NCBI GenBank assembly: GCA_030653505.1
Contig: JAURZK010000178.1
Location: 1 to 64,000 of the forward strand
Direction of reading: 5' to 3'
Origin: Rubrivivax sp.
Lineage (GTDB): Bacteria > Pseudomonadota > Gammaproteobacteria > Burkholderiales > Burkholderiaceae_C
DNA: 64,000 nt
This document shows positions 1 to 11,587 of the stretch, piece by piece (positions within the stretch are counted from its first letter, which is position 1; each line of letters begins with the position of its first letter). The notes below the pieces were generated by a model. The model did no database searches and was not told where the DNA came from. It worked only from the letters and a program-made list of their open reading frames with translations. The translations under genes were made by a program, and so were the position numbers.

Positions 1-1151
1 CCAGCGAGGCCAGCACGAAGAGCATCAGCGCCACCGCAAGCCTGGGCGCGCGCGCGGCCAGCGCGTCCAGCTGCAGCCAGGCGGCGCCGCGGCGTTCTTC
101 CAGCAGCCCCAGCAACAGGAAGATGCCGGCCACCGCCACGCCGTGGCTGAGGATCTGGAACATCGCGCCGTGCAGCGCCGTGGCCTGGAAGCTGAACACG
201 CCCAGCACGATGTAGCCCATGTGGCTGAGCGACGCGTAGGCCACGAGCTGCTTGAAGTGCGTCTGGCGCAGCGCCAGCAGCGCGCCATAGAGGATGCTGA
301 CGGCCGCCAGGCCGACCATCAGCGGCGCAAGGCGCTGCGCGGCATCGGGCGCCAGCGGCAGCGCCAGCTTGAGCAGGCCGAAAGCGCCCATCTTCGACAT
401 CACGCCGGCCATCAGCGCCGTGCCGGCGGGCGAGGCCTCGCCGTAGGCCAGCGGCAGCCAGGAGTGGAAGGGGAAGAGCGGGCTCTTCACCGCGCAGGCC
501 AGCACGATGGCGCAGAAAACGAAGAGCTGGGTGCGTGCGCCCAGTTGCATGGCGGCGAGCGTGTCGATGTCGAAGGACCACTGCCCCGTCTGCTGCTGGT
601 GCACGACGCCCAGCACGATGACCGCGGCCAGGAAGAACACGCTGCCGGCCATGGTGTACAGGAAGAAGCCGGTCGCCGCGCGGCGCCGCTGCGCGCCGCC
701 GTAGAGCACGATGAGCAGCACCATGGGCACCAGCACCGCTTCCCAGCAGACAAAGAGCAGCACCAGGTCCTGCGCCAGGAAGGTGGCCAGCAGGCCCGCC
801 TGCAGCGCCAGCAGCAGGCCGAGGTAGAGCGGGCTCTGCGCCTCGGCGCGCTGCCAGCTGCAGGCCAGCACGACGGGAAAGAGCAGTGCAGTGAGCAGCA
901 GCAGGTAGACGTTGAGGCCGTCGACAGCGAAGTGCAGCCGGATACCGAGTGCCGGCATCCAGGGCAGGTTCAGTGCGTAGCGCCCAGGCGCGTCGCTGCC
1001 GTCGAAGGCCACGAACATCCCGGCGGCCAGCAACCCCATCAGCACCATCACGCCGAACGCGAAACCGCGCGCCACCGGCCCCGTCCGCAGCGGCGCCACG
1101 AGCGCGGCGCCGAAGACGGCCAGGCCGAGCAGCGCGGGCAGGAAGAGTGCC

Positions 1152-1159
<8 letters not shown>
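1..1159 (-). CDS. nuoM: NADH-quinone oxidoreductase subunit M (partial, 3' end outside window)
   Basis: This is one of the three antiporter-like proton-pumping membrane subunits of respiratory complex I. The visible part is about 386 residues from the ATG at 1159 and runs off the left edge; the family is usually near 490 residues, so roughly the last fifth is missing. The translation starts MSEALFLPALLGL and is a string of hydrophobic helices. It contains the conserved KSPLFPFHSWLPLAY segment and the HFKQLVAYASLSHMGY segment typical of NuoM/NuoL/NuoN. Its start overlaps the nuoL stop codon by 8 bp, so it is translationally coupled to nuoL. nuoN is expected just beyond the left edge. Identification is firm. 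Confidence 0.96.
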
Positions 1160-3080
<1,921 letters not shown>

Positions 3081-3083
3081 GGC

Positions 3084-3386
3084 CTAGCCCTTGAGTTCCT
3101 GCTCGACGGCGAGGTCGAGCGAGCCGCGGCGGCGCACCAGCAAGACCAGCAGCGCCATCGCCAGCGCGATCTCGCAGGTGACGGCGACGTAGATGAAGAA
3201 GCTCATCGCCGCGCCGTGCAGCGTCTGCGTGTGCGCGGCGGCGGCAACGAAGCTCAGCACCACGGCATTGACCATGATCTCCAGGCTCATCACCACCACC
3301 AGCAGGTTGCGGCGCACCATCACGCCCAGCAGCCCCATGGCAAAGAGCAGCACCGCCAGCGCGACGAGGAAGTGGTAGGTGCTCAC
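3084..3386 (-). CDS. nuoK: NADH-quinone oxidoreductase subunit K
   Basis: NuoK is a small three-helix membrane subunit of complex I that contributes to the proton channel. The product is 100 residues, the standard length. It carries the conserved glutamate in the second helix (VVVMSLEIMVNAVVL) and a second one in the third helix (VTCEIALAMALLVL); both are the residues thought to line the proton path in this family. The ATG overlaps the nuoJ stop codon in an ATGA arrangement, which implies translational coupling. Confidence 0.97.
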   Translation of the reverse strand: MSTYHFLVALAVLLFAMGLLGVMVRRNLLVVVMSLEIMVNAVVLSFVAAAAHTQTLHGAAMSFFIYVAVTCEIALAMALLVLLVRRRGSLDLAVEQELKG

Positions 3387-3892
3387 GAAGCGCCGTCCTG
3401 ACTCTCACGAACCGTGGTCCAGGCCGCGACGATGCCCGCCAGCAGCAGCACCGTGGCCAGTTCGAAGTGGAACCAGTACTGCTTCATGAAGGCCAGCGAG
3501 AAGCCCATGAAGCCGAAGTCGACCGGCGTGGCCGCGGCGGGCACCGGCGGCTCGACCGGCCTGCCGCCGAGCAGGCCCAGCAGGCTGACGGCCAGCGCCA
3601 CGACCACCACCACGGCGGGCAGCGTCAGGCGCGAGAAGGGCTGCTGGTAGGACGCGTCGCGGTCGTCGAGCAGCATGATGGTGTAGACCATGAAGACCAT
3701 CACCGCGCCGACATAGATCAGCACCTGGAACAGTGCCACCACATGCACACCCAGCGTGGCGTAGATGGCCGCCAGGCTGATCATGTGCGCCACCAGCGCG
3801 AGCGCTGCGCGCATGGGCTGGCGCAGCAGCAGCACCAGGCCGGCGAAGAACAGCGCCAGCACACCGAAGAAGACGACGAAGGCCTGGGTCAT
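3383..3892 (-). CDS. nuoJ: NADH-quinone oxidoreductase subunit J
   Basis: NuoJ is a membrane subunit of complex I carrying a flexible helix next to the quinone pocket. The product from the ATG at 3892 is 169 residues (MTQAFVVFFGVLAL...). It has five hydrophobic helices and the LFQVLIYVGAVMVFMVYTIM segment with the pi-bulge region characteristic of the family. The reading frame stays open far upstream, but that part lies inside nuoI. The ATG at 3892 is chosen because it forms a 4-bp ATGA overlap with the nuoI stop, like other junctions in this operon. It ends in another 4-bp overlap with nuoK. Confidence 0.95.
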   Translation of the reverse strand: MTQAFVVFFGVLALFFAGLVLLLRQPMRAALALVAHMISLAAIYATLGVHVVALFQVLIYVGAVMVFMVYTIMLLDDRDASYQQPFSRLTLPAVVVVVALAVSLLGLLGGRPVEPPVPAAATPVDFGFMGFSLAFMKQYWFHFELATVLLLAGIVAAWTTVRESQDGAS

Positions 3893-4491
3893 GGTGTGCC
3901 CGCCGCTTGGGCCGCATCGGCCGCCGGGTAGGGCTTCTTCGGGTCGCTGGCCGGCTGCCAGCCCTTGAGCATGTCGACCTTGCCCCACATGTCGTCGCGG
4001 TCGAAGCCGGGCAGCGTGGGCACTTCCTTGGCCATGCGGATCGCGTCCTCCGGGCAGGCCTCGACGCAGTAGCCGCAGAAGATGCAGCGTGAGTAGTCGA
4101 TCTCGAAGCGCACCGGTCCCTTGGGGTGTGCAGGTTCGGCGCGGTTGGGCGCGGCGACGATCTCGATGCAGTAGGCCGGGCAGACGGTGGCGCACAGGTT
4201 GCACGCCACGCACTGCACCTCGCCGTTGGGGCGTGTCGTCAGCACGTGGCGGCCACGGTTGTTGGGCGAGTAGTCGGCGCGGATCTCTTCCGGGTAGTAG
4301 GCGGTGAGCGCACCCTTGCGGCCGGTGAGCCACTTGCCCATGTTCGAGAAGAACACGCGGCCCGTGATGCCGAGGCCGCGCAAGATCTCGAAGATGAAGG
4401 CCTTTTCGTACCAGCCCAGCGTGGGCTCGTTCCAGTAGGCCCTGCGCGGCTTGGACCGCGTGATCTTGGGGCTGGGGCGGGGTGTGTTCAC
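3889..4491 (-). CDS. nuoI: NADH-quinone oxidoreductase subunit I (2x 4Fe-4S)
   Basis: NuoI carries the two 4Fe-4S clusters (N6a and N6b) that pass electrons from the peripheral arm to NuoB. The product is 200 residues. It shows two ferredoxin-type ligand sets: CVACNLCATVCP with a fourth ligand from the second set, and CIFCGYCVEACP, both with CxxCxxCxxxCP spacing. The N terminus is basic with a short amphipathic segment that docks at the membrane. It begins 10 bases after nuoH and overlaps nuoJ by 4 bp. The C-terminal tail after about residue 165 is longer than the core domain. Confidence 0.97.
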   Translation of the reverse strand: MNTPRPSPKITRSKPRRAYWNEPTLGWYEKAFIFEILRGLGITGRVFFSNMGKWLTGRKGALTAYYPEEIRADYSPNNRGRHVLTTRPNGEVQCVACNLCATVCPAYCIEIVAAPNRAEPAHPKGPVRFEIDYSRCIFCGYCVEACPEDAIRMAKEVPTLPGFDRDDMWGKVDMLKGWQPASDPKKPYPAADAAQAAGTP

Positions 4492-4501
4492 AGAAGCGAC
4501 T

Positions 4502-5631
4502 TCACAGCAACGCCCACTGCACGATGGCGGTGATCACGAGGTTGGCCGCCGCCAGCGGCAGCAGGAACTTCCAGCCCAGGTCCATCAGCTGGTCGAAGCG
4601 GAATCGCGGCAATGTCCAGCGCACCTGGATCTGGAAGCAGCCGACGATGAAGACCTTGATCGTGAAGGCCAGCACCCCCAGCAGCACCACCACGAGGTGC
4701 GGCAGGTCCCAGGTAGCGCCGCCGGGGAAGACGAAACCCTCGGCACCGAGCCAGGGCAGGCTGTAGCCGCCGAAGAAGAGCGTGACCACCAGCGCCGAGA
4801 TGACGACGATCTCGATGAACTCGGAAAGCAGGAAGAGCCCCATCTTCATCGACGTGTACTCGGTGAAGTAGCCCGAGATCAACTCGGACTCGCATTCGGG
4901 CAGGTCGAAGGGCACGCGCTTGTTTTCGGCGATGGCCGCGGTGAGGAAGAGCAGGAAGGCCAGCGGCTGCACGAGGATGCCCCAGACACCCTGCTGCTGC
5001 CACTGCACCATCTGGTTCAGGTCCAGCGTGCCGTAGGTGACGACCATCGCGATCAGCGCCAGGCCCATCGCGATCTCGTAGGAGATCATCTGCGAGGCCG
5101 CGCGCGCCGCGCCCAGCATCGAGAACTTGTTGTTCGACGACCAGCCCGCGAGCATGGTGCCCAGGATGCCGATGCCCGAGATCGCCAGCACGAAGAGGAT
5201 GCCGGCGTCGAGCGACGCGATCTGCATCGGGTAGCTGCGGTCGCCGAAGGTGGCGGCCAGGCCCGGGAACCACTCGGCGCTGAACAGATGGCCCGGCTGC
5301 AGCGCGCCGCCGAAAGGGATCACCGCAAACACCACCAGCACCGGCACCGCCACCAGCCAGGGCGCCAGCAGGTAGCAGAAACGGTCGTAGGTGGCGGGCG
5401 TGAAGTTTTCCTTCAGCAGCATCTTGGCGCCGTCGGCCAGGCCGTGGAAGAGGCCCATCCACACCAGCTTGACCTGCGTGAAGGGGATGCGCAGGTAGGC
5501 GCGATTGGCGCCGATGCGGTCGGACATCACCGCCGACTGCTTGCGCTCGACCCAGGTGAAGATGGTCGCCATGCCCATCAGGAAGGCGATGACGTAGACC
5601 ATGAACAGGCCGTGCACGAGCAGGTCGCCCA

Positions 5632-5635
<4 letters not shown>
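4502..5635 (-). CDS. nuoH: NADH-quinone oxidoreductase subunit H
   Basis: NuoH is the membrane subunit that forms much of the quinone-binding chamber of complex I. The product is 377 residues with about eight hydrophobic helices. Recognisable conserved parts are FTWVERKQSAVMSDRIGANR near the N terminus, the EITEY-type loop represented here by SGYFTEYTSMKMGLF, and PFDLPECESELISG. The ATG at 5635 overlaps the nuoG stop codon in an ATGA arrangement, so the peripheral and membrane parts are translationally linked. Confidence 0.97.
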
Positions 5636-7041
<1,406 letters not shown>

Positions 7042-7045
7042 GTCT

Positions 7046-8329
7046 TCACACCGTCAGGCGGCCGTCGTGCATCGAGCGGCCGTGCTCGACGTAGTGCTGG
7101 AACTCGGGCCCGAACTTCCTGATGAAACTCAGCACCGGCATCGAGGCCGCGTCGCCCAGGGCGCAGATGGTCTTGCCCATGATGGCCTGCGGAATCTCCT
7201 GCAGCGAGACCAGGTCGGCCGGCGTTCCCCGCCCGGCCAGGATGCGCTGCAGGATGCGGTTCATCCAGTCGGTGCCTTCGCGGCAGGGGGTGCACTGGCC
7301 GCAGGACTCGTGGCTGTAGAAACGTGTCAGCACCTGCAGCAGCCGCACCATGCAGGTGCCTTCGGCGATGACGATCATCGCGCCCGAACCCAGCATGCTG
7401 CCGGCCTTGGACAGGGCCTCGGCGTCGAGCGTCAGGTGCTCGGCCTCGGCCGCGGTGAGGATGGGCGTGGAACTGCCGCCGGGGATCACGGCCTTCAGCG
7501 CCTTGCCGCCGAGCACACCGCCGGCGTCCTCGAAGAGCAGCTTGTGCATCGGGTAGCCGGTGGGCCGCTCGAAGAGACCAGGTCTCTTTACATGGCCCGA
7601 GACACCGAACAGCCGCGTGCCCGGGTTCTTCTTCACGCCCATGGCCGCATAGGCCGCGCCACCGTTGACGATGATCCACGGCACCGCCGACAACGTCTCG
7701 ACGTTGTTGACCACCGTCGGCCGCTGGTACAGACCCTTGATGGCCGGGAAGGGCGGCTTGTTGCGCGGGTAGCCCTTCTTGCCTTCCAGCGAATTCAGCA
7801 AACTCGACTCTTCGCCGCAGACGTAGGCGCCGGCGCCGCGGTGGATGACGATGTCGCAGCTGAAGTCGCTGCCCAGGATGCGTTCGCCCACCAGCCCCGC
7901 CTCACGCGCTTCCTGCAGTGCACCCTGCAGGCGTCGCAGCGGCAGGTCGAACTCGCCGCGGATGTAGACGAAGGCGTGTCGCACGCGCAGCGCATAAGAC
8001 GCCAGCAGCATGCCTTCGAGCAACTGGTGCGGCGAATGCTCGAGGATCCAGCGGTCCTTGAAGGTGCCGGGTTCACCTTCGTCGGCGTTGCAGCACAGGT
8101 AGACCACCGGGGCGCGCTTGTTGACGAAGCTCCATTTCTGGCCGACGCCGAAACCCGCGCCGCCGCGGCCCTGCAGGCCGGATGCCGCCACCTGCTGTTC
8201 CACCTCCAGCGGCTGCATCGACGTCAGCGCCTTGGTCAGGCCGCCGTAGCCGCCGCGGCCGCGGTAGGCGGCCAGGCCGTGCGTGTCGGCCGTGACGGGA
8301 AAGCTCTGGAAGACCCGGTCGCTTCTCAC
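7046..8329 (-). CDS. nuoF: NADH-quinone oxidoreductase subunit F (NADH/FMN-binding)
   Basis: NuoF oxidises NADH through FMN and passes electrons to cluster N3. The product from the GTG at 8329 is 427 residues. It shows the glycine-rich flavin/NADH region (GRGGAGFGVGQKWSF, about residues 54-68), the ESSLLNSLEG segment, and the N3 ligands C343, C346, C349 (SCGQCTPCREG) and C389. The frame is open further upstream, but the GTG is preferred because it overlaps the nuoE stop as GTGA and gives the usual family length. nuoG follows after 4 bases. Confidence 0.96.
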   Translation of the reverse strand: MRSDRVFQSFPVTADTHGLAAYRGRGGYGGLTKALTSMQPLEVEQQVAASGLQGRGGAGFGVGQKWSFVNKRAPVVYLCCNADEGEPGTFKDRWILEHSPHQLLEGMLLASYALRVRHAFVYIRGEFDLPLRRLQGALQEAREAGLVGERILGSDFSCDIVIHRGAGAYVCGEESSLLNSLEGKKGYPRNKPPFPAIKGLYQRPTVVNNVETLSAVPWIIVNGGAAYAAMGVKKNPGTRLFGVSGHVKRPGLFERPTGYPMHKLLFEDAGGVLGGKALKAVIPGGSSTPILTAAEAEHLTLDAEALSKAGSMLGSGAMIVIAEGTCMVRLLQVLTRFYSHESCGQCTPCREGTDWMNRILQRILAGRGTPADLVSLQEIPQAIMGKTICALGDAASMPVLSFIRKFGPEFQHYVEHGRSMHDGRLTV

Positions 8330-8805
8330 GGCAGGTCCTTCAGGATCTGATCGACACGCGTCGCGTCGAGCTGCTCGAAGTAGGTGTTGCCCACCTGCAT
8401 CGCCGGCGCCGTGCCGCACGAGGCCAGGCACTCCACCGTCTGCAGCGTGAAACGACCGTCGGGCGTGGTCTGCCCGACGCCGATGCCCAGGCGTTGCTGC
8501 AGGTGGTCGATCAGGCTTTCCGCGCCGCGCAGCGCGCAGGCGATGTTGCGGCACACCTTCACGACATGCCGGCCCTGCGGGGCGCCGTGGAACATGGTGT
8601 ACCAGCGCATCGCTTCCAGCACCTGGATGGCGGGCACGCCGATGTAGTCGGCGATCATCACCGTGTCGTCCTCGGTGACATGGCCCTTCGCTTCCTGCGC
8701 GCAGTGCAGCAGCGGCAGCACCAGCGAGGCCGCCATCTCTGGCGGGTAGAGCGCGCGGATGGCGTCGAAACGCTCGCGCAGTTCGGGGCTCAGCACGGCG
8801 CTCAC
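8326..8805 (-). CDS. nuoE: NADH-quinone oxidoreductase subunit E (2Fe-2S, thioredoxin-like)
   Basis: NuoE carries the N1a 2Fe-2S cluster next to the NADH/FMN site. The product from the GTG at 8805 is 159 residues, a normal length. The four ligands are visible as C85 and C90 (VCRNIAC) and C126 and C130 (ECLASC) in the C-terminal thioredoxin-like domain, preceded by a helical N-terminal domain. The GTG start overlaps the nuoD stop codon as GTGA, the same type of junction as nuoE/nuoF. An upstream extension in this frame would lie wholly inside nuoD and is rejected. Confidence 0.95.
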   Translation of the reverse strand: MSAVLSPELRERFDAIRALYPPEMAASLVLPLLHCAQEAKGHVTEDDTVMIADYIGVPAIQVLEAMRWYTMFHGAPQGRHVVKVCRNIACALRGAESLIDHLQQRLGIGVGQTTPDGRFTLQTVECLASCGTAPAMQVGNTYFEQLDATRVDQILKDLP

Positions 8806-10013
8806 CTGTCGCACTCCCCGCCCACCATGTTCATCGAGCCGAAGGTGGGCACGATGTCGGAGACGTCGTAGCCTTCCAGCAGCGTGTGCATGCCGCCCAT
8901 GTGCACGAAGCTGGGCGCACGCACGTGCAGCTTGGCCGGGCGGCCGCTGCCGTCGCTGACGCAGTAGAAGCCGAGTTCGCCGTTGGGCGCTTCTTGCGCC
9001 ACGTAGACCTCGCCGGCCGGGACCTGCACGCCTTCGGTGACGAGCTTGAAGTGGTGGATCAGCGCCTCGATCTGCTTGTAGACGAGTTGCTTCTCGGGCA
9101 GCACGACACGCGGGTCCTTCACGGTGACGGGCCCGCCCGGCAGCAGCTTCACGCACTGGCGCACCATCGAGATCGACTCGTCGATCTCGCACATGCGCAC
9201 GTAGTAGCGGTCGTAGTTGTCGCCCTTGATGCCCACCGGCACGTCGAAGTCGAGCTCGGCGTAGGCGAGATAAGGCTGGTCCTTGCGCAGGTCCATGGCC
9301 AGGCCGGTGGAACGCAGGATGGGGCCTGTGTAGCCCCAGTGCAGCGCGTGCGCGGTGCTCATCGCGGCCACGTCGCGTGTGCGGCCGAGGAAGATGCCGT
9401 TGCGGTCGAGCATGCCGTGGATGCGCTCGACGTACTCTTCGGTGAACTGCAGGATCTCTTCCAGCCGCTCGAGCCAGCCGTCCGGCAGGTCGCGCGCCAG
9501 GCCGCCGATGCGCACGAAGGAATACGTGAGCCGCGCGCCGGTGAGGTGGTTCAGGTGCTCGAAGATGTAGTCGCGCACCGTCATCAGGTAGAGGAAGGCC
9601 GTCATGCCGCCCATCTCCATCACCGATGCGGCGACGCAGGTGACATGGTCGGCGATGCGGTTGTATTCGGCCAGCAGCGTGCGCAGCACGATGCAGCGCG
9701 GCGTGAGCTCGATGCCCAGCAGGCTTTCCACCGCGGCGGCATAGGCGAAGTTGTTGTTCAGCGCCGAGCAGTAGTTCAGCCGGTCGGTGTACGGAATGAT
9801 GTTGTGGTACGGGTGGGCTTCGGCTTCCTTCTCGAAGCCGCGGTGCAGGTAGCCACAGTGGATGTCGGCGCGCTTGACGGTCTCGCCATCGAGCTCGGCG
9901 ATGATCTGTATGGTGCCGTGCGTGGCCGGGTGCGAAGGCCCGATGTTGACGACGACATTGTTCGGGTCGGCCGTGGTCTCGAGCGGGCTGCTGACAGGGG
10001 ATCTGAATTCCAT
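8802..10013 (-). CDS. nuoD: NADH-quinone oxidoreductase subunit D (49 kDa)
   Basis: NuoD is the 49-kDa subunit of complex I, related to the large subunit of NiFe hydrogenases, and forms the quinone headgroup site together with NuoB. The product from the ATG at 10013 is 403 residues. Family landmarks are NIGPSHPATHGTIQII near residue 23, CGYLHRGFEKEAE, and the C-terminal FVHMGGMHTLLEGYDVSD and GEECDR-like end (GGECDR). NuoC and NuoD are separate genes here, not fused as in E. coli. The start lies 8 bases after nuoC and the end overlaps nuoE. Confidence 0.97.
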   Translation of the reverse strand: MEFRSPVSSPLETTADPNNVVVNIGPSHPATHGTIQIIAELDGETVKRADIHCGYLHRGFEKEAEAHPYHNIIPYTDRLNYCSALNNNFAYAAAVESLLGIELTPRCIVLRTLLAEYNRIADHVTCVAASVMEMGGMTAFLYLMTVRDYIFEHLNHLTGARLTYSFVRIGGLARDLPDGWLERLEEILQFTEEYVERIHGMLDRNGIFLGRTRDVAAMSTAHALHWGYTGPILRSTGLAMDLRKDQPYLAYAELDFDVPVGIKGDNYDRYYVRMCEIDESISMVRQCVKLLPGGPVTVKDPRVVLPEKQLVYKQIEALIHHFKLVTEGVQVPAGEVYVAQEAPNGELGFYCVSDGSGRPAKLHVRAPSFVHMGGMHTLLEGYDVSDIVPTFGSMNMVGGECDR

Positions 10014-10021
10014 CGTGCGGC

Positions 10022-10504
10022 CTATTTGCGGTAGGGCACGATGGGCTGTTCCAGCTCCATCGGGTAGTCCTTGCGCAGCGGGTGGCCGACAAAGCCCTCG
10101 TAGAGCAGGATGGGGCGCAGGTCGGGGTTGCCGGTGAAGGTGATGCCGTACATCTCGTGCGCCTCGCGTTCCATGAAACGCGCCGAACCATAAAGGTGCG
10201 TCAGCGTGGCCACGCTCGAGTCGTGCTCGGCCACGGGCAGCTTCAGGCGGACGCGCCGGTGCTGGGCGCTGCACAGGAAGTGGTAGACGACGTCGAAGCG
10301 CGGTTCACGCGGCAGATGGTCGATGGCGGTGACGTCGAGGAAGAGGTCGAAGCCGAATTCGTCCTTCAACCGCCGCACGACGGGCAGCAACTGCTCACGC
10401 TCGAGCTCGAGCACGAGCATGCCGAAACTTTCCCAGGAGCGCGTGACGAGCCCGACCAGCGTGGTGGTGATGCGTTCGTAGAGCATCGTGTCGGCAGCCG
10501 CCAT
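10022..10504 (-). CDS. nuoC: NADH-quinone oxidoreductase subunit C (30 kDa)
   Basis: NuoC is the 30-kDa subunit that helps assemble the peripheral arm next to NuoD. The product is 160 residues, shorter than the roughly 200 of many Betaproteobacteria but containing the whole core domain. Landmarks are FLDVTAIDH, YHFLCSAQHRRVRLK, and the family signature REAHEMYGITFTGNPDL followed by GHPLRKDYPME. The ATG at 10504 shares a base with the nuoB stop (TGATG), so translation is coupled. The short length suggests loss of the variable N-terminal extension, not a truncation. Confidence 0.96.
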   Translation of the reverse strand: MAAADTMLYERITTTLVGLVTRSWESFGMLVLELEREQLLPVVRRLKDEFGFDLFLDVTAIDHLPREPRFDVVYHFLCSAQHRRVRLKLPVAEHDSSVATLTHLYGSARFMEREAHEMYGITFTGNPDLRPILLYEGFVGHPLRKDYPMELEQPIVPYRK

Positions 10505-10989
10505 CAGACCTTGGGCGGGTTGGGCTGCTCGCCGGGGAAGATGGGGTGGCGGTCACCCGCGATCCTGTCCTGCAGCATCATGATGGCGTCGATCACGCTC
10601 TCGGGGCGCGGCGGGCAGCCGGGCACGTAGATGTCGACCGGGATCACCTTGTCCACGCCCTGCAGCACCGCGTAGTTGCGGTAGAAGCCGCCGCTGGTGG
10701 CGCAGGCGCCGAAGGCCATCACCCACTTCGGTTCGCACATCTGGTCATAGATCTTTTTGATCACCTGCGCCTGCTTGTGGCTGACCGTGCCCACCACCAT
10801 CAGCAGGTCGGCCTGGCGTGGCGTGAAACGCGGCAGCGCAGCGCCGAAGCGGTCGGTGTCGTAGAGCGTCGAGCTGACGGCCATGAACTCCATGCCGCAG
10901 CAGGCCGTCACGAAGGGGTAGGGGAAGAGGCTGAACTTGCGCACCCAGCCGACGAGGTCGTCCTTGCGGGTGGTGAAGTACTCCATCAT
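10504..10989 (-). CDS. nuoB: NADH-quinone oxidoreductase subunit B (cluster N2)
   Basis: NuoB binds the terminal 4Fe-4S cluster N2, which reduces quinone. From the ATG at 10989 the product is 161 residues. The N2 ligands are visible as the tandem cysteines in TACCGMEF, the cysteine of AFGACATSGG and that of YVPGCPPRPESV. The ATG is chosen because it overlaps the nuoA stop as ATGA; a GTG six bases further upstream (10995) is an alternative that would add two residues. The reading frame also stays open through nuoA, but that extension is a shadow. Confidence 0.95.
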   Translation of the reverse strand: MMEYFTTRKDDLVGWVRKFSLFPYPFVTACCGMEFMAVSSTLYDTDRFGAALPRFTPRQADLLMVVGTVSHKQAQVIKKIYDQMCEPKWVMAFGACATSGGFYRNYAVLQGVDKVIPVDIYVPGCPPRPESVIDAIMMLQDRIAGDRHPIFPGEQPNPPKV

Positions 10990-11351
10990 CTCCACTTCAA
11001 ACCTCCATCGCGCCAGAGCCAGACGAAGGCCAAGGTCAGCAGGGCCATGAAGACGAGGAAGGACACCAGCGACAGCGTCGCGATCTCGCGCTGCCCGGCG
11101 GTGGCGGCCCAGATGAAGAGCAGCACTGTCTCGAGGTCGAAGAGCAGGAAGAAGATGGCGATGGGGTAGTACTTGATCGACAGCGGGCGCACGTTGCGCT
11201 GCTGCATCGGCCTTGCGCCGCATTCGAAGGGTTCCATCTTCGCCGCCGACGCCGCTGGCCGGGGGCCGAGCAGCGCGTTCAGGCCCACCACGAGGCCGAT
11301 GACCCCGGTGGCGAGCAGCAGGAAGATAAGAAAGTAGAGGTAGGGGTTCAC
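10986..11351 (-). CDS. nuoA: NADH-quinone oxidoreductase subunit A
   Basis: NuoA is a three-helix membrane subunit of complex I and the first gene of the operon. The product is 121 residues with hydrophobic helices at about 3-25, 62-84 and 90-113. The conserved loop FECGARPMQQRNVRPLSIKYY lies after the first helix and is the hallmark of the family (the cysteine of this loop changes accessibility with enzyme state in other species). No clear Shine-Dalgarno sequence is seen immediately upstream. No tRNA-Leu or secG gene precedes it, although I recall such neighbours for nuoA in other Betaproteobacteria. Confidence 0.96.
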   Translation of the reverse strand: MNPYLYFLIFLLLATGVIGLVVGLNALLGPRPAASAAKMEPFECGARPMQQRNVRPLSIKYYPIAIFFLLFDLETVLLFIWAATAGQREIATLSLVSFLVFMALLTLAFVWLWRDGGLKWR

Positions 11352-11538
11352 GTTGTCGGCAGGTGGCGAGCACGATCCGTGCCGACTCCAGGGGGTGGCT
11401 TGGAAGGCTGGACCTGAGGTGGCTTTCGCGAGCGCACAGAAACCCCCCGGTCGGCGCCTTCGGCCACTCGACTGCCTTCAGCTTAACCAGCCCGCCCCGT
11501 GTGGCGGATGATCTTGGTCAAGCTCATGCGATGCAACG

Positions 11539-11576
11539 CCGTGCCTGTGGCCTGCGGTGCAGGCTGCATGGCACGG
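11539..11576 (-). other. Branched inverted repeat in the kinase-nuoA intergenic region
   Basis: The 236-bp gap between the kinase gene (ends at 11588) and nuoA (starts at 11351) contains nested complementary segments. An outer 7-bp stem pairs 11539-11545 with 11570-11576. An inner 6-bp stem pairs 11550-11555 with 11559-11564 across a 3-base loop. There is no T tract on either side, so a simple intrinsic terminator is doubtful. It may be a Rho-assisted stop for the kinase transcript or a structured part of the nuo leader. A second short inverted repeat (11355-11361 with 11380-11386) sits just upstream of the nuoA start. No convincing sigma-70 promoter was recognised. Confidence 0.35.
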
Positions 11577-11587
11577 GTGAGTGCCGA

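Noticed and set aside
11352-11587. tRNA-Leu gene upstream of nuoA
   Set aside because: I recall tRNA-Leu in this position in some Betaproteobacteria and looked for it; no cloverleaf or TTCGA-type T loop is present on either strand.
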